NCBI RefSeq assembly: GCF_013823965.1
Contig: NZ_PNNA01000087.1
Location: forward strand, 1 to 64,000
Direction of reading: 5' to 3'
Length of the DNA: 64,000 nucleotides
Origin: Flavobacterium sp.
Lineage (GTDB): Bacteria; Bacteroidota; Bacteroidia; Flavobacteriales; Flavobacteriaceae
The notes beneath the pieces were generated by a model, which was given only the letters and a program-made list of their open reading frames with translations, ran no database searches and was not told the origin of the DNA. How positions within the stretch are numbered: position 1 is the first letter of the stretch; each line of letters begins with the position of its first letter. Both the position numbers and the translations under genes were made by a program. This document shows, piece after piece, positions 44,234 through 54,025 of this stretch.

Positions 44234-45367
44234 ATGAATTCATCATTAAAAAATTTATTCTTTTTCGCATGCTTGATATTTTCAACAAGCAGCTTTGGAC
44301 AAAACATTCTATTGTCAAAAAATGCTCGTGTGAGCGTCATGACCTGCGATACCGGCAACGAATCGTATTCGCTTTTTGGGCACACGGCCGTTAGGATAGC
44401 AGACACCGACAACAACTTGGATGTGGTTTACAATTATGGTGCTTTTGATTTTGCCACGCCTAATTTTGTTGCCAAATTTGCCAAAGGAGATTTGCAGTAT
44501 TTTGCCGTTGCACATTCCTTTTCGGATTTTATGAATCAATACACTTACGAACAAAGAAGCGTTTTCGAACAGGAATTAATTATTCCATTGGCATACAAAC
44601 AAAAATTATTCGACAATTTGAATTCTGTTCTTGCTTCGGAAAGACGCTATTACACTTATAAATTTATCGACAGAAACTGTACTTCGATGGTTGTCGAAAT
44701 ACTAAACGAAACACTGGGTTCCAATGTTATTTTAAAAAAAAGTGATACGGACAAAACGTACAGAACGATTTTATATCCTCATTTTGACAATTTTTTTTAT
44801 CAAAAACTGGGCACCAGCATCATCTTTGGCAAAAAAGTGGATGAATACGGAACTCGAATCTTTCTGCCTTTCGAACTGCTCAAAAATTTAGAACAAACCC
44901 AGTTTGAAAACCATTCATTGTGCAAGGAAAGCAAGACTCTTTTGGAATTCAAGAAGGAAGCGCCAAAATCTTGGTGGGACAACTTTTATACTTTTGCGTT
45001 GCTGCTTGGTTTTATTGTAGTCATAAACAAGAAAAGCATTGATTTGTTATATCTTTCCACAATGGGTTTCTTGGGACTATTTTTGGGGTTTATGGGATTT
45101 TATTCTTTTCACCAAGAGTTGGCATATAATTATAACATCTTGTTGTTTAATCCTTTGTTGCTGGTATTGCTTTATTTTCATTACACCAAAAACAAAAAAT
45201 GGATTATCAATTTAGCTTTGGTAAATATCCTTTTTCTCTTTGTTTACCTGGGATTTATGCTGAATAAAATTCACTTGTTGATTGTATTGCCACTTGTACT
45301 CACAAATTTGGCCTTGTTGGTAAAAATGATAATCCGTAATAGCAAGCGTGTTCCGGTGGTAATTTAA
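44234..45367 (+). CDS. DUF4105 membrane protein
   Basis: This 377-residue protein has a signal peptide (LFFFACLIFSTSSFGQ), a periplasmic DUF4105 region (VSVMTCDTGNESYSLFGHTAVRI, then NYGAFDF and RNCTSMV, with conserved Cys/His like a papain-like or NlpC-type core), and about five C-terminal membrane helices. The CDTGNESYSLFGH and DRNCT segments make a cysteine-type hydrolase or transacylase plausible, but no activity is established. It is convergent with the polysaccharide gene at 45370, with a 2-nt gap. Confidence 0.82.
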   Translation: MNSSLKNLFFFACLIFSTSSFGQNILLSKNARVSVMTCDTGNESYSLFGHTAVRIADTDNNLDVVYNYGAFDFATPNFVAKFAKGDLQYFAVAHSFSDFMNQYTYEQRSVFEQELIIPLAYKQKLFDNLNSVLASERRYYTYKFIDRNCTSMVVEILNETLGSNVILKKSDTDKTYRTILYPHFDNFFYQKLGTSIIFGKKVDEYGTRIFLPFELLKNLEQTQFENHSLCKESKTLLEFKKEAPKSWWDNFYTFALLLGFIVVINKKSIDLLYLSTMGFLGLFLGFMGFYSFHQELAYNYNILLFNPLLLVLLYFHYTKNKKWIINLALVNILFLFVYLGFMLNKIHLLIVLPLVLTNLALLVKMIIRNSKRVPVVI

Positions 45368-45369
45368 AA

Positions 45370-46764
45370 CTATTGCCCGCGATAAAACAAGACCGTGCTT
45401 ATGGTTTTGATGGTAATGTTCAAGTCCAGAAAAACACTTCGATGCTTGATGTAATACAAGTCATATTGCAGTTTTATCAAACTGTCGTCCATTGATTCCC
45501 CATAGGAATAATTGACTTGTGCCCAACCTGTAAGGCCTGGTTTTATGACGTGTCGGGTTTCATAAAAAGGCATAATTTCGGCAATTTCCTTAACAAAGAA
45601 AGGACGTTCCGGTCTTGGTCCAATGACGGCCATTTCCCCTTTTAGAATATTGATGAATTGTGGAATTTCGTCGATTCTGGTCTTGCGCATAAATTTACCA
45701 AAAGGAGTCACTCTGCTATCATTGGGAGTAGAAAAAACGGCACCTTCCCTTTCAGCATTGTTCACCATCGTCCGGAACTTGAGTATCTGGAATGTTTTTC
45801 CGTTTTTACCTACTCGTTCCTGGGTATAAAATAATTTTCCACGATTTCCTATGGCATTTCCCAATAAAATAAAAGGAATGAGGAGGATTCCAAAAAATAA
45901 TCCCACTATGGAAATTAGTGTTTCCATAATTTTTAAATTCAACAAATACAATTGGTTGCTATTGGTTCTATTAAAAGGGAAAAACTTATAAAAATCCCTG
46001 GTCATGTAATGTACGGGAATACGTTGGGTTTTGTTTTCGTACACTTGGGTATATTCGCGAATTGTTGTTCCAGATTCCAACAAATGAAGCAGTTTTTGGT
46101 ACAATTCAACAGTTATGTCTTCGGTTTTTTGCGAGGCAATGACAATTTCAAACAGGTTTTTTTCTTTAACAAATTGCACCAAATCATCTAAGTGAAGATT
46201 TTTTACAAAATGATATTCGTGCAGATTGTCATTGACACTGTCGGAGTTTACATAGGCAATAATTCTATAATGAGGGTCCGAGTTTTCGAGTTCCGTGACT
46301 AATTCTTCCACTTGTTCCCGATCGCAAACCAACACGACGTTTTGCACAAACCTATTGGAAGCCAAAAACTTGACATAAAAAGTTCTCCATAAAATCAAGG
46401 CGAAAAGTATCGTGAAATAAAAGAGCACAATTTGAATTCTATTTGAAGGCAACTCCGCCGAAAAGATGGGAGTTAAAAGATAAAACAAAACAGTGACTGA
46501 GGTGGTGAGAATAGTACTTTTCAATACTTGAAATTGATTACTGGCCACCTGCAAACTGTACATTTCGAATACCGTTCCAATACTGTTGAGATAAAGCACA
46601 AGAACCATCACATAATGGAAATCCCTTGTCGATGCTTTGAGATATTCTAAATCCAAGACATCTCCCGTAAAATACAATGCCAATAAAACGAAAACAACAT
46701 CAAAAATTCGCAGCAACACTTTCCGTTCCGAAACTTCAAAATGTATTTGATTCTTCTTGTTCAT
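45370..46764 (-). CDS. Polyprenyl glycosylphosphotransferase (exopolysaccharide initiation)
   Basis: This 464-residue membrane protein has four N-terminal helices, a cytoplasmic Rossmann-like domain, a fifth helix, and a C-terminal bacterial sugar-transferase domain with FYTQERVGKNGKTFQILKFRTM, TRIDEIPQFINILKGEM, IGPRPERP and KPGLTGWAQVNYSYG. Such enzymes place the first sugar phosphate on undecaprenyl phosphate for exopolysaccharide or O-antigen. Two glycosyltransferase genes lie upstream on the same strand after a 166-nt gap; a -7 box (46796-46803) gives this gene its own promoter. Confidence 0.93.
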   Translation of the reverse strand: MNKKNQIHFEVSERKVLLRIFDVVFVLLALYFTGDVLDLEYLKASTRDFHYVMVLVLYLNSIGTVFEMYSLQVASNQFQVLKSTILTTSVTVLFYLLTPIFSAELPSNRIQIVLFYFTILFALILWRTFYVKFLASNRFVQNVVLVCDREQVEELVTELENSDPHYRIIAYVNSDSVNDNLHEYHFVKNLHLDDLVQFVKEKNLFEIVIASQKTEDITVELYQKLLHLLESGTTIREYTQVYENKTQRIPVHYMTRDFYKFFPFNRTNSNQLYLLNLKIMETLISIVGLFFGILLIPFILLGNAIGNRGKLFYTQERVGKNGKTFQILKFRTMVNNAEREGAVFSTPNDSRVTPFGKFMRKTRIDEIPQFINILKGEMAVIGPRPERPFFVKEIAEIMPFYETRHVIKPGLTGWAQVNYSYGESMDDSLIKLQYDLYYIKHRSVFLDLNITIKTISTVLFYRGQ

Positions 46765-46795
46765 TAGTACTATTTCTGATTCTATTTTATTAAGA

Positions 46796-46803
46796 CAAAT
46801 CTA
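46796..46803 (-). promoter_or_regulatory. Putative -7 box for the glycosylphosphotransferase gene
   Basis: Minus strand TAGATTTG matches TAnnTTTG, 31 nt before the start codon. Confidence 0.42.
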
Positions 46804-46930
46804 CACAAACCGCTGATGATATCTGTAGAAAATCGACATACAACAGTTATATTTGGTTAAACTAATTTAAAACGCCTCATATTTTGTTAATTCCAATTGA
46901 AAAAGCGCCAAAAAATATCCCAAAACTGTT

Positions 46931-48013
46931 TCAAGATAAAAGGAACGCTTTTAACCAACCAACATATTTATGTATCACGCTTTTTTCAGAATAATCGTTA
47001 TTGATGGTCTGTTGAAGTGCTGTTCCAAAATCGTTTTGCAAGTTTTCGTTTTCCATCAACTGAACCAATGAATCATAAAATGACTTTGCGCTTTCTGTTT
47101 CCACCATCAATCCGTTGACACCATCTTGAATCAGCAAAGGAATTTCTCCAACATTAGTCACGACAATGGGTTTTGCATACCAGCCGTATTCCAGCAATGC
47201 AACCGGCAAACCTTCTGATCGTGAAGTCAGAATGGCAATTGTCGATTGCTCGAGAATATTTTCAACATCTTGTTTCGAACCATAAATAAAGACATTGTTT
47301 TCTAGATTGAACTCCAAAACTAGGTGCTTGATTTGACCAGAATAATCATCCTCAAAATCTTTTCCAACCAAATGAAATGTCCATTCGGGATGAGATATTT
47401 GCACTTTTTTGGCTACTTCCAACAACAAAAAATGATTCTTCTGGACTCTCAAATTCGCCAAAGACACGATTCTTTTTCCTTTAATTCCTTTCAAATCGGT
47501 CATCTTCAAGGCATCATTTTCTTTGCCCGGGAAATTTGGCAAATAAACAACATTTTTAAAGTGCATTTTCTGCTCCGCCCAGTTTTTTAGATTTTGGTTC
47601 ACGGCTATAATTCCATCAAAAAAAGGCAGCATCATTCGCAAAGCCAAAGTAGGTCTTTCGGACAAAAACTCGCTGTCGCCATAATGGTCGTGCCAAATTA
47701 ATTTTACCGCTGGACAGGATAATTTCAAAAGAAAAGCCAGAAAAAAAGAAGTGCTGTGAGCATGAATTATTTCCACTTTGTTTTCAATCGCAAATTTTCG
47801 CAAAGTAAAAAGTGCTTTTAAGTCAATTGTCCGCTTCTTGTTCAAACACAAATAAGAAACTTTGTCGTTGACTTGATTCAAAAGCGAACCTTCTTTTCTG
47901 GTTACCACCAATCCAGAAAACGCTATTGTATCGGCAAGAGCATTGGCATAGTTTACTGCCATTCGCTCAGCACCACCTGGCTCAAGAGAATCTATGATTT
48001 GAAGTATTCTCAT
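46931..48013 (-). CDS. Glycosyltransferase, GT4-like
   Basis: This 360-residue GT-B enzyme starts MRILQIIDSLEPGGAERMAVN (acceptor-domain motif) and has the donor-site phrase EGLPVALLEYGWYAKPIVVTNVGEIP of family 4. It probably adds a sugar to a lipid-linked polysaccharide unit; donor and acceptor are unknown. Its ATG overlaps the stop region of the next glycosyltransferase by 4 nt, so the two are coupled. Confidence 0.92.
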   Translation of the reverse strand: MRILQIIDSLEPGGAERMAVNYANALADTIAFSGLVVTRKEGSLLNQVNDKVSYLCLNKKRTIDLKALFTLRKFAIENKVEIIHAHSTSFFLAFLLKLSCPAVKLIWHDHYGDSEFLSERPTLALRMMLPFFDGIIAVNQNLKNWAEQKMHFKNVVYLPNFPGKENDALKMTDLKGIKGKRIVSLANLRVQKNHFLLLEVAKKVQISHPEWTFHLVGKDFEDDYSGQIKHLVLEFNLENNVFIYGSKQDVENILEQSTIAILTSRSEGLPVALLEYGWYAKPIVVTNVGEIPLLIQDGVNGLMVETESAKSFYDSLVQLMENENLQNDFGTALQQTINNDYSEKSVIHKYVGWLKAFLLS

Positions 48014-49128
48014 CGTGTCAACAATTTTTTTATTTCTTCCTCAAAAACATCCAAAGTATATTTTCTGGACCACTCACTGGCCTTTTTGCTTTTAATTTGA
48101 TAATCGATTTCATTTTTTAAAACAACTTCCAATTGATTGACATCTTTTTCCAAATCCATTTCCAATAAAACGCCTCGTTTGCCATAATCCAGCATAAACG
48201 AAACACAAGAAACCTTTGTAGCCACGGGAACGCAACCCCAAAACATTCCTTCGGCAACGGCTTTTGGCCAACCTTCACTTTCGGATGGCAAAATAACGAA
48301 ATGACTTTGTTCGTAAGCTTTTTTTACGGTGTCCTGCGTTTGGTTTCCTTCCAATGAAATGAAATTTTCTAAATTATTTTGAAGAATATACTGTTCCAAT
48401 TTTTTCCGTTCCATTCCTTCTCCGTATAAAGCCAAAGCGACATTATGGCCATTTTTATATAATGCCTCCACTATCTGGATAGCGTATAAAGGATTTTTGC
48501 CTGCTACCAAAGTTCCCACAAAAACAAAGCGAATCCGTTGTTTCAAATCTTTGGAAACAATAGGAAATTTATCAACCTCATTGTAAGTTGCCGTAAAAAA
48601 CGGCTTGATATTCCTGGAACTTCCCTCCCATTCGCCATAAACCAAAACCTGCATGTTTCGAGTCAAAAAAGTATTCGACAAAATCCATTTTTGCAATTTA
48701 TAGCTCAAGGGTTGCTTCGATTTTAAATCCCAATTGCCGGCATATTTGGCTGTTTTAATCTTTTTTGGAAATAAAATCTGGATTACACTTGCCAACAAAC
48801 CCATATTTCCGGGACAACGCAAATGAATGTGGTCGGACTGTTGCATTGCAGAATAAATGCGTCTACAAATTGCGGGTGTTTGAAAAACAGTATTGAAAAT
48901 AGATTTCAAATTCAAAACATTAAAACTTGCAACAGCCACAAATTCAATGTTTTCATGTTCATATTGAATGTCTATTGCGGTCTTTGAAGATTTGGATTCA
49001 GGAGCAACAATAATCACTTTGTCAACATATTTTGTCCAAATATTCATTTCCCGAACATAAGGTGCGTAAGCAAAATATCGATTTTGCTCCAAAATATGGG
49101 GAACATGAGTGACGATGACAAAATTCAT
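48010..49128 (-). CDS. Glycosyltransferase, GT4-like, second
   Basis: This 372-residue protein is a GT-B glycosyltransferase. The donor-domain part shows FVGTLVAGKNPLYAIQIVEAL, ALYGEGMERKKLEQYI and ESEGWPKAVAEGMFWGCVPVATK. The N-terminal acceptor domain is less typical. It overlaps the other GT4 gene by 4 nt; together with the glycosylphosphotransferase they make a small surface-polysaccharide group. No flippase or polymerase is visible in the window. Confidence 0.9.
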   Translation of the reverse strand: MNFVIVTHVPHILEQNRYFAYAPYVREMNIWTKYVDKVIIVAPESKSSKTAIDIQYEHENIEFVAVASFNVLNLKSIFNTVFQTPAICRRIYSAMQQSDHIHLRCPGNMGLLASVIQILFPKKIKTAKYAGNWDLKSKQPLSYKLQKWILSNTFLTRNMQVLVYGEWEGSSRNIKPFFTATYNEVDKFPIVSKDLKQRIRFVFVGTLVAGKNPLYAIQIVEALYKNGHNVALALYGEGMERKKLEQYILQNNLENFISLEGNQTQDTVKKAYEQSHFVILPSESEGWPKAVAEGMFWGCVPVATKVSCVSFMLDYGKRGVLLEMDLEKDVNQLEVVLKNEIDYQIKSKKASEWSRKYTLDVFEEEIKKLLTR

Positions 49129-49374
49129 TTATACGGTATCCAGTTGCTGATTAGTTTTCTAGTGGTAAATGTATTGCTAAATCTAATCATTATCAAAGGG
49201 AAAATTTAATTTATGTTCAATATTATTCAAGAAATGTCTCCGAAAAACTGATGAAATCCCGAGCGGTATTTTTCAAAAAACAACTGCTAATCAAACCTTA
49301 ACATTTGTTAACAAAATAGATTTTCAGAAACCATAATTAATTGTATTTTTACCGTTCAAAATTTAGAAAAATAA

Positions 49375-50142
49375 ATGGGTAAAGTCATTGCGATTGCTAA
49401 TCAAAAAGGAGGAGTTGGAAAGACGACAACGTCAATAAATCTCGCTGCTTCATTAGGTGTTTTAGAAAAAAAAGTATTACTTATAGACGCTGATCCCCAG
49501 GCAAATGCCACTTCAGGATTGGGAATTGATGTTGAAACGGTCGAAATTGGAACCTATCAAATTCTGGAGCACAGCAATACGCCAAAGGAGGCGATAATTA
49601 AAAGTGCGTCTCCAAACGTGGATGTCATTCCTTCCCATATTGACCTTGTTGCCATCGAAATCGAATTGGTTGACAAAGAAAATAGGGAATACATGCTCAA
49701 AAAAGCTTTGGAAGAAATCAAGGAAGAATACGATTATATCATAATTGATTGTGCGCCATCGCTAGGTTTGTTAACTTTAAATGCTTTGACGGCATCAGAT
49801 TCAGTGGTAATTCCGATACAATGCGAATATTTTGCGTTGGAAGGATTGGGCAAATTATTGAATACCATCAAAAGTATCCAAAAAATCCACAATCCGGATT
49901 TAGACATTGAAGGATTGCTTTTGACCATGTTTGACTCGAGATTGCGTTTATCCAATCAAGTGGTCGAAGAGGTTCAAAAACATTTTAACGACATGGTTTT
50001 TGAAACCATTATCCAACGAAACGTGAAATTGAGTGAAGCTCCCAGTTTTGGCGAAAGCATCATAAACTATGATGCCACAAGCAAAGGAGCCACGAATTAC
50101 TTACAATTGGCCCACGAAATCATAAAGAAAAACAGCAAATAG
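49375..50142 (+). CDS. parA: Chromosome partitioning ATPase ParA (Soj)
   Basis: ParA drives segregation of replicated origins with ParB. The 255-residue protein has the deviant Walker A KGGVGKTTTSINLAA, IDADPQANATSGLG and IIDCAPSLGLLT. ParB follows after 4 nt. The 246-nt gap upstream contains a TTTGTTAACAAA palindrome (49304-49315) but no clear promoter match or parS site. Confidence 0.95.
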   Translation: MGKVIAIANQKGGVGKTTTSINLAASLGVLEKKVLLIDADPQANATSGLGIDVETVEIGTYQILEHSNTPKEAIIKSASPNVDVIPSHIDLVAIEIELVDKENREYMLKKALEEIKEEYDYIIIDCAPSLGLLTLNALTASDSVVIPIQCEYFALEGLGKLLNTIKSIQKIHNPDLDIEGLLLTMFDSRLRLSNQVVEEVQKHFNDMVFETIIQRNVKLSEAPSFGESIINYDATSKGATNYLQLAHEIIKKNSK

Positions 50143-50146
50143 TTTT

Positions 50147-51046
50147 ATGGCAAAAGCACTGAAAAAACAAGCGTTGGGAAGAGGTTTATCAGCATTGTTG
50201 AAAGATCCGGAAAACGATATAAAATCCGTAACCGATAAAAATGCCGACAAAGTTGTTGGAAATATTATCGAACTCGAAATTGATGCCATCGAAATCAATC
50301 CGTTTCAGCCCAGAAGCAATTTCAACGAAGAATCTTTAAAAGAATTAGCTACTTCCATCAAGGAATTAGGCGTAATTCAACCCATTACGGTTCGAAAATT
50401 AGACTTCAATAAATACCAATTAATTTCTGGAGAACGACGTCTACGTGCTTCAACATTGGTCGGACTGACTACGGTTCCTGCTTATATTAGAATTGCTAAC
50501 GACAACGAATCGTTGATTATGGCCTTGGTGGAAAACATCCAACGCCACGATTTAGATCCAATAGAAATTGCACTTTCCTACCAACGATTGATTGACGAAA
50601 TTCAATTGACACAAGAACAAATGAGCGAACGCGTGGGAAAAAAGCGTTCGACGATTGCCAATTATTTGAGACTTTTAAAATTAGACCCGATTATCCAAAC
50701 CGGAATTCGTGACGGTTTCATCAGCATGGGCCACGGTCGAGCGATAATCAACATCGAAAATCAAGACATCCAAGCCGATATTTACCAAAAAATCGTGAGC
50801 CAAAATCTTTCGGTTCGTGACACGGAAGCTTTGGTAAAAAATTATCAAGAAAGTTTGAAACCGAAGCCTGCAACCAAAGCAAAAGCTGCCTCGTTTGAAA
50901 TTGCCGATACCGAAAAAAATACGTTCAACACCTATTTTGGTACCAAAGTCGATGTCAAAGTGGCCGGAAATGGCAAAGGAAAAATCACCATTCCCTTTCA
51001 CTCCGAAGAAGACTTCAACCGAATCATTAAACTAATAAAAGGCTAG
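50147..51046 (+). CDS. parB: Chromosome partitioning protein ParB (Spo0J)
   Basis: ParB binds parS and spreads as a CTP-dependent clamp. The 299-residue protein has the N-terminal GRGLSALL motif, the Sulfiredoxin-like CTPase part with ISGERRLRASTLVGL and ALVENIQRHDLDPIE, the HTH region (TQEQMSERVGKKRSTIANYLRLLKL), and a C-terminal dimer domain. Its TAG shares the G of the next gene's GTG start. Confidence 0.95.
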   Translation: MAKALKKQALGRGLSALLKDPENDIKSVTDKNADKVVGNIIELEIDAIEINPFQPRSNFNEESLKELATSIKELGVIQPITVRKLDFNKYQLISGERRLRASTLVGLTTVPAYIRIANDNESLIMALVENIQRHDLDPIEIALSYQRLIDEIQLTQEQMSERVGKKRSTIANYLRLLKLDPIIQTGIRDGFISMGHGRAIINIENQDIQADIYQKIVSQNLSVRDTEALVKNYQESLKPKPATKAKAASFEIADTEKNTFNTYFGTKVDVKVAGNGKGKITIPFHSEEDFNRIIKLIKG

Positions 51047-51606
51047 TGCACAAAATCATTTTCATAGGTTTACTCTTCTTGTTTTTAGGAAGCAACTCCG
51101 TTTTTCCACAACAGAAAACCGATGCTCCCTTGAAGGCAAAAGACACTTTGAAATCAATTGACATTGACCCTTTGACACCGGCAAAAGCAGCCTTTTATTC
51201 GGCTGTTTTACCCGGATTGGGACAAGCTTACAATAAAAAATATTGGAAAATCCCCGTTGTTTACGGAGCAATTGGCACGAGTCTTTATTATTATATTGAC
51301 AGCAACAAAAAATACCACCAATACAGGGACGCCTACAAACGCAGGCTGGAAGGTTTCACTGATGATGAATTTGATTATCTAGATAAAACCAGATTGATTT
51401 CGGCCCAGAAATTTTACCAAAGAAATCGAGATTTATCGGCATTGTTTGTGGTTGGTTTTTACGTGTTAAACATCATCGACGCCAATGTTGACGCCGCTTT
51501 AATACAATTTAACGTAAATGAAAATTTGTCGTTGAGACCAGATGTATACATGAATGATGTAACATTAAAGGCAAATGTGGGTCTAACATTTAACTATAAT
51601 TTTTAG
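51046..51606 (+). CDS. DUF5683 protein (GTG start)
   Basis: This 186-residue protein has a signal peptide-like N-terminus and the DUF5683 pattern: PAKAAFYSAVLPGLGQAYNKKYWKIPVVYG, then SNKKYHQYRDAYKRR, and a second hydrophobic segment LSALFVVGFYVLNIIDANVDAAL. Function unknown; the family commonly sits next to parB and dapB in Bacteroidota. The start is GTG at 51046, overlapping the parB stop by 1 nt. Confidence 0.88.
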   Translation: MHKIIFIGLLFLFLGSNSVFPQQKTDAPLKAKDTLKSIDIDPLTPAKAAFYSAVLPGLGQAYNKKYWKIPVVYGAIGTSLYYYIDSNKKYHQYRDAYKRRLEGFTDDEFDYLDKTRLISAQKFYQRNRDLSALFVVGFYVLNIIDANVDAALIQFNVNENLSLRPDVYMNDVTLKANVGLTFNYNF

Positions 51607-51619
51607 AAATTAAAAAAAA

Positions 51620-52324
51620 ATGAAAATTGCACTTTTAGGATACGGAAAAATGGGACAGACAATCGAAAGAATTGCGCTGGAAAGAGGTCATGAAATTGTT
51701 TTGAAAAAAGACGAATTCAATACGTATGAAGGACTTTCGAATGCTGATGTTGCCATTGATTTTAGCATACCGGCCGTTGCCGTGGAAAACATTTCGAATT
51801 GTTTTCATGCCAATGTTCCCGTAATTTCTGGAACGACGGGCTGGTTAGAACATTATGATGAAATGGCGGCTCTTTGCAAGGATAAAAACGGTGCTTTTAT
51901 TTCCAGCTCCAACTTTAGTTTGGGGGTAAATCTTTTTTTTGAGCTTAATGAATATTTGGCGAAAATGATGTCAAAATTCGGTTCTTACAGCGTCGAAATG
52001 GAAGAAATTCACCATACCCAAAAACTCGATGCTCCAAGTGGAACCGCAATTTCATTGGCAAAAGGTGTCATTGAAAATAGTGATTACACCAATTGGACAT
52101 TGAAAGAAGCAAAAGAAAACCAAATTCATATCGAAGCCGTAAGAACTGAAAATGTTCCCGGAACACATACGGTAACCTATAATTCAGTGGTGGATACAAT
52201 TGAAATAAAACACACGGCACACAACCGCGACGGATTTGCCCTTGGCGCAGTAATCGCTGCAGAATGGATCGTGGGCAAACACGGTATTTTTACAATGAAA
52301 GATGTTTTGAATATACAAAGTTAG
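51620..52324 (+). CDS. dapB: 4-hydroxy-tetrahydrodipicolinate reductase
   Basis: DapB reduces an intermediate of lysine and meso-diaminopimelate synthesis with NAD(P)H. The 234-residue protein has the nucleotide-binding start LLGYGKMGQTIE and the catalytic block EEIHHTQKLDAPSGTA. It is shorter than the roughly 270 residues of the E. coli enzyme, mainly by loop loss. It starts 13 nt after the DUF5683 gene. Confidence 0.95.
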   Translation: MKIALLGYGKMGQTIERIALERGHEIVLKKDEFNTYEGLSNADVAIDFSIPAVAVENISNCFHANVPVISGTTGWLEHYDEMAALCKDKNGAFISSSNFSLGVNLFFELNEYLAKMMSKFGSYSVEMEEIHHTQKLDAPSGTAISLAKGVIENSDYTNWTLKEAKENQIHIEAVRTENVPGTHTVTYNSVVDTIEIKHTAHNRDGFALGAVIAAEWIVGKHGIFTMKDVLNIQS

Positions 52325-52348
52325 CTATTCGAAATACGACCATAAAAA

Positions 52349-52386
52349 TATCAAATATTATAAATCTAATATCAAAAATCTAATAA
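52349..52386. repeat. Intergenic word repeat (AAATCTAATATC type)
   Basis: Two degenerate copies of ATC-AAAAATCTAATA lie in tandem in the dapB-lepB spacer. I see no strong hairpin. Confidence 0.4.
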
Positions 52387-52396
52387 CGTAAATAGT

Positions 52397-53950
52397 ATGA
52401 CGTCATATCAATGGTTTGTGTTTTTCTTGATTGTACAAGTAATTCACTTTTTAGGAACTTGGAAATTATATGAAGCTGCTGGCAGAAAACGTTGGGAAGC
52501 AGCGATTCCCGTGTATAATGCCATCGTTTTGATGAAAATAATTGGTCGCCCTACTTGGTGGACGATTTTGCTCTTCATTCCCATTATTAACCTGATCATG
52601 TTCCCGGTAATTTGGGTAGAAACCTTGAGAAGTTTTGGAAAACGATCTTCTCTGGACACCGTTTTAGGAATCGCCACCTTAGGTCTGTATATTTGTTATG
52701 TAAATTATACCCAAAAACTAAGTTACGTTTCCGACAGAAGTTTAAATCCCGAAAACAAAACTGCCGATACCATCAGTTCGCTACTTTTTGCGATTATCGT
52801 GGCGACTTTGGTTCACACATACGTATTGCAACCTTATACAATTCCCACTTCTTCTTTGGAAAAATCATTGTTGGTTGGTGACTTTTTGTTCGTGAGCAAA
52901 ATGAATTATGGAGCCCGAGTTCCAATGACCACTATCGCTTTGCCAATGGTGCACGATTCGATTCCATTGACCAAGAGAAAGTCATATTTGAATTGGCCTC
53001 AATTGCCTTATTTCAGATTGCCAGCTTTCGAAAAAATAAAACATTCCGACATTGTCGTTTTCAACTGGCCAGCGGATACCGTTTACCGATTTTTTGACCG
53101 TTCTGGAAGAAAAGCAGTCATCAAACCAATTGACAAAAAATCGAATTATGTAAAACGTTGCGTGGGAATTCCTGGCGACAGTTTATCCATAAAAGACGGA
53201 ATAGTGTACATCAACGGACAAGTATTGGCTTTGCCAGAAAGAGCAAAACCGCAATATTCCTACCGAATCGCTTTGGATGGGAAAACACCAATAGATTTTG
53301 AATATTTGTTCAAAGACATGGACGTGACCGACGGCGCAGGATTCACCAGTGACGCCAGAGACACTTTATATGTAGGTGCATTGACAGACGCCAGTGCCCA
53401 AAGATTAAAAAATGTTCCCGGAATTCTATCGGTAACCAGAGAAATATCCAAAGGTGTCGAAGATGGAATTTTCCCTCATATCAACAAATGGAATCGCGAT
53501 AATTTTGGTCCAATATACATTCCAGAAGAAGGAAAAACGGTAGCCCTAAATTTTATGACTTTGCCTTTTTATAGCCGAATCATTACCGAATATGAAAAGA
53601 ACAAACTGGAAATTAAAGGCAGCGACATTTATATCAATGGCTTAAAAACAAAAACGTACACCTTCAAACAAAACTACTATTGGATGATGGGCGACAATCG
53701 CCACAGATCAGAAGACAGTCGTTACTGGGGTTACGTTCCCGCAGATCATATTGTGGGAAAACCAGTATTTATATGGATGAGTTGGGACACAAATGGCAAA
53801 GGATTTGGAAAAATCCGTTGGGAAAGATTGTTCACGACCGTTGGCGGAGACGGACAACCCCAATCGTATTTTAAATTTTTCTTGATTGCTTTGGTAGCCT
53901 TTTTTGTTGGTGAATATTTTTGGAAAAAAAGAAAAGAGAATAAAGCATAA
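52397..53950 (+). CDS. lepB: Signal peptidase I with extra N-terminal membrane domain
   Basis: This enzyme removes signal peptides from exported proteins. The 517-residue protein is far longer than the E. coli type. Residues 1-115 form a separate helical domain (AAGRKRWEAAIPVYNAIVLM, the DUF5684-like pattern) before the catalytic part. The Ser/Lys dyad is probably Ser153 (IPTSSLEKSL; Leu replaces the usual Met after the Ser) and Lys253 (NYVKRCVGIPGD). A long insert precedes the final box YYWMMGDNRHRSEDSRYWG. A last helix anchors the C-terminus. Confidence 0.93.
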   Translation: MTSYQWFVFFLIVQVIHFLGTWKLYEAAGRKRWEAAIPVYNAIVLMKIIGRPTWWTILLFIPIINLIMFPVIWVETLRSFGKRSSLDTVLGIATLGLYICYVNYTQKLSYVSDRSLNPENKTADTISSLLFAIIVATLVHTYVLQPYTIPTSSLEKSLLVGDFLFVSKMNYGARVPMTTIALPMVHDSIPLTKRKSYLNWPQLPYFRLPAFEKIKHSDIVVFNWPADTVYRFFDRSGRKAVIKPIDKKSNYVKRCVGIPGDSLSIKDGIVYINGQVLALPERAKPQYSYRIALDGKTPIDFEYLFKDMDVTDGAGFTSDARDTLYVGALTDASAQRLKNVPGILSVTREISKGVEDGIFPHINKWNRDNFGPIYIPEEGKTVALNFMTLPFYSRIITEYEKNKLEIKGSDIYINGLKTKTYTFKQNYYWMMGDNRHRSEDSRYWGYVPADHIVGKPVFIWMSWDTNGKGFGKIRWERLFTTVGGDGQPQSYFKFFLIALVAFFVGEYFWKKRKENKA

Positions 53951-53957
53951 ATAAAAC

Positions 53958-54014
53958 GTTTCAAGTTTCAGGTTTAGAGTTCCAACTCAAAACCTGAAAC
54001 TTCAAACTTGAAAC
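53958..54014. repeat. Long hairpin built from a GTTTCAAGTTTCAGGTTT word
   Basis: GTTTCAAGTTT (53958-53968) pairs with AAACTTGAAAC (54004-54014), GTTTCAGGTTT (53965-53975) with AAACCTGAAAC (53990-54000), and AGTT with AACT at the tip. It fills the lepB-WbqC spacer. Confidence 0.65.
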
Positions 54015-54025
54015 AAACAAAACAA

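Noticed and set aside
49304..49315. TTTGTTAACAAA palindrome upstream of parA as operator or promoter
   Set aside because: Too short and AT-rich to be persuasive; no -7 box at proper distance.
53958..54014. Inverted repeat near parB considered as a parS site
   Set aside because: It does not contain the CACGTG-type core of parS and belongs to the word-repeat family seen at other loci.
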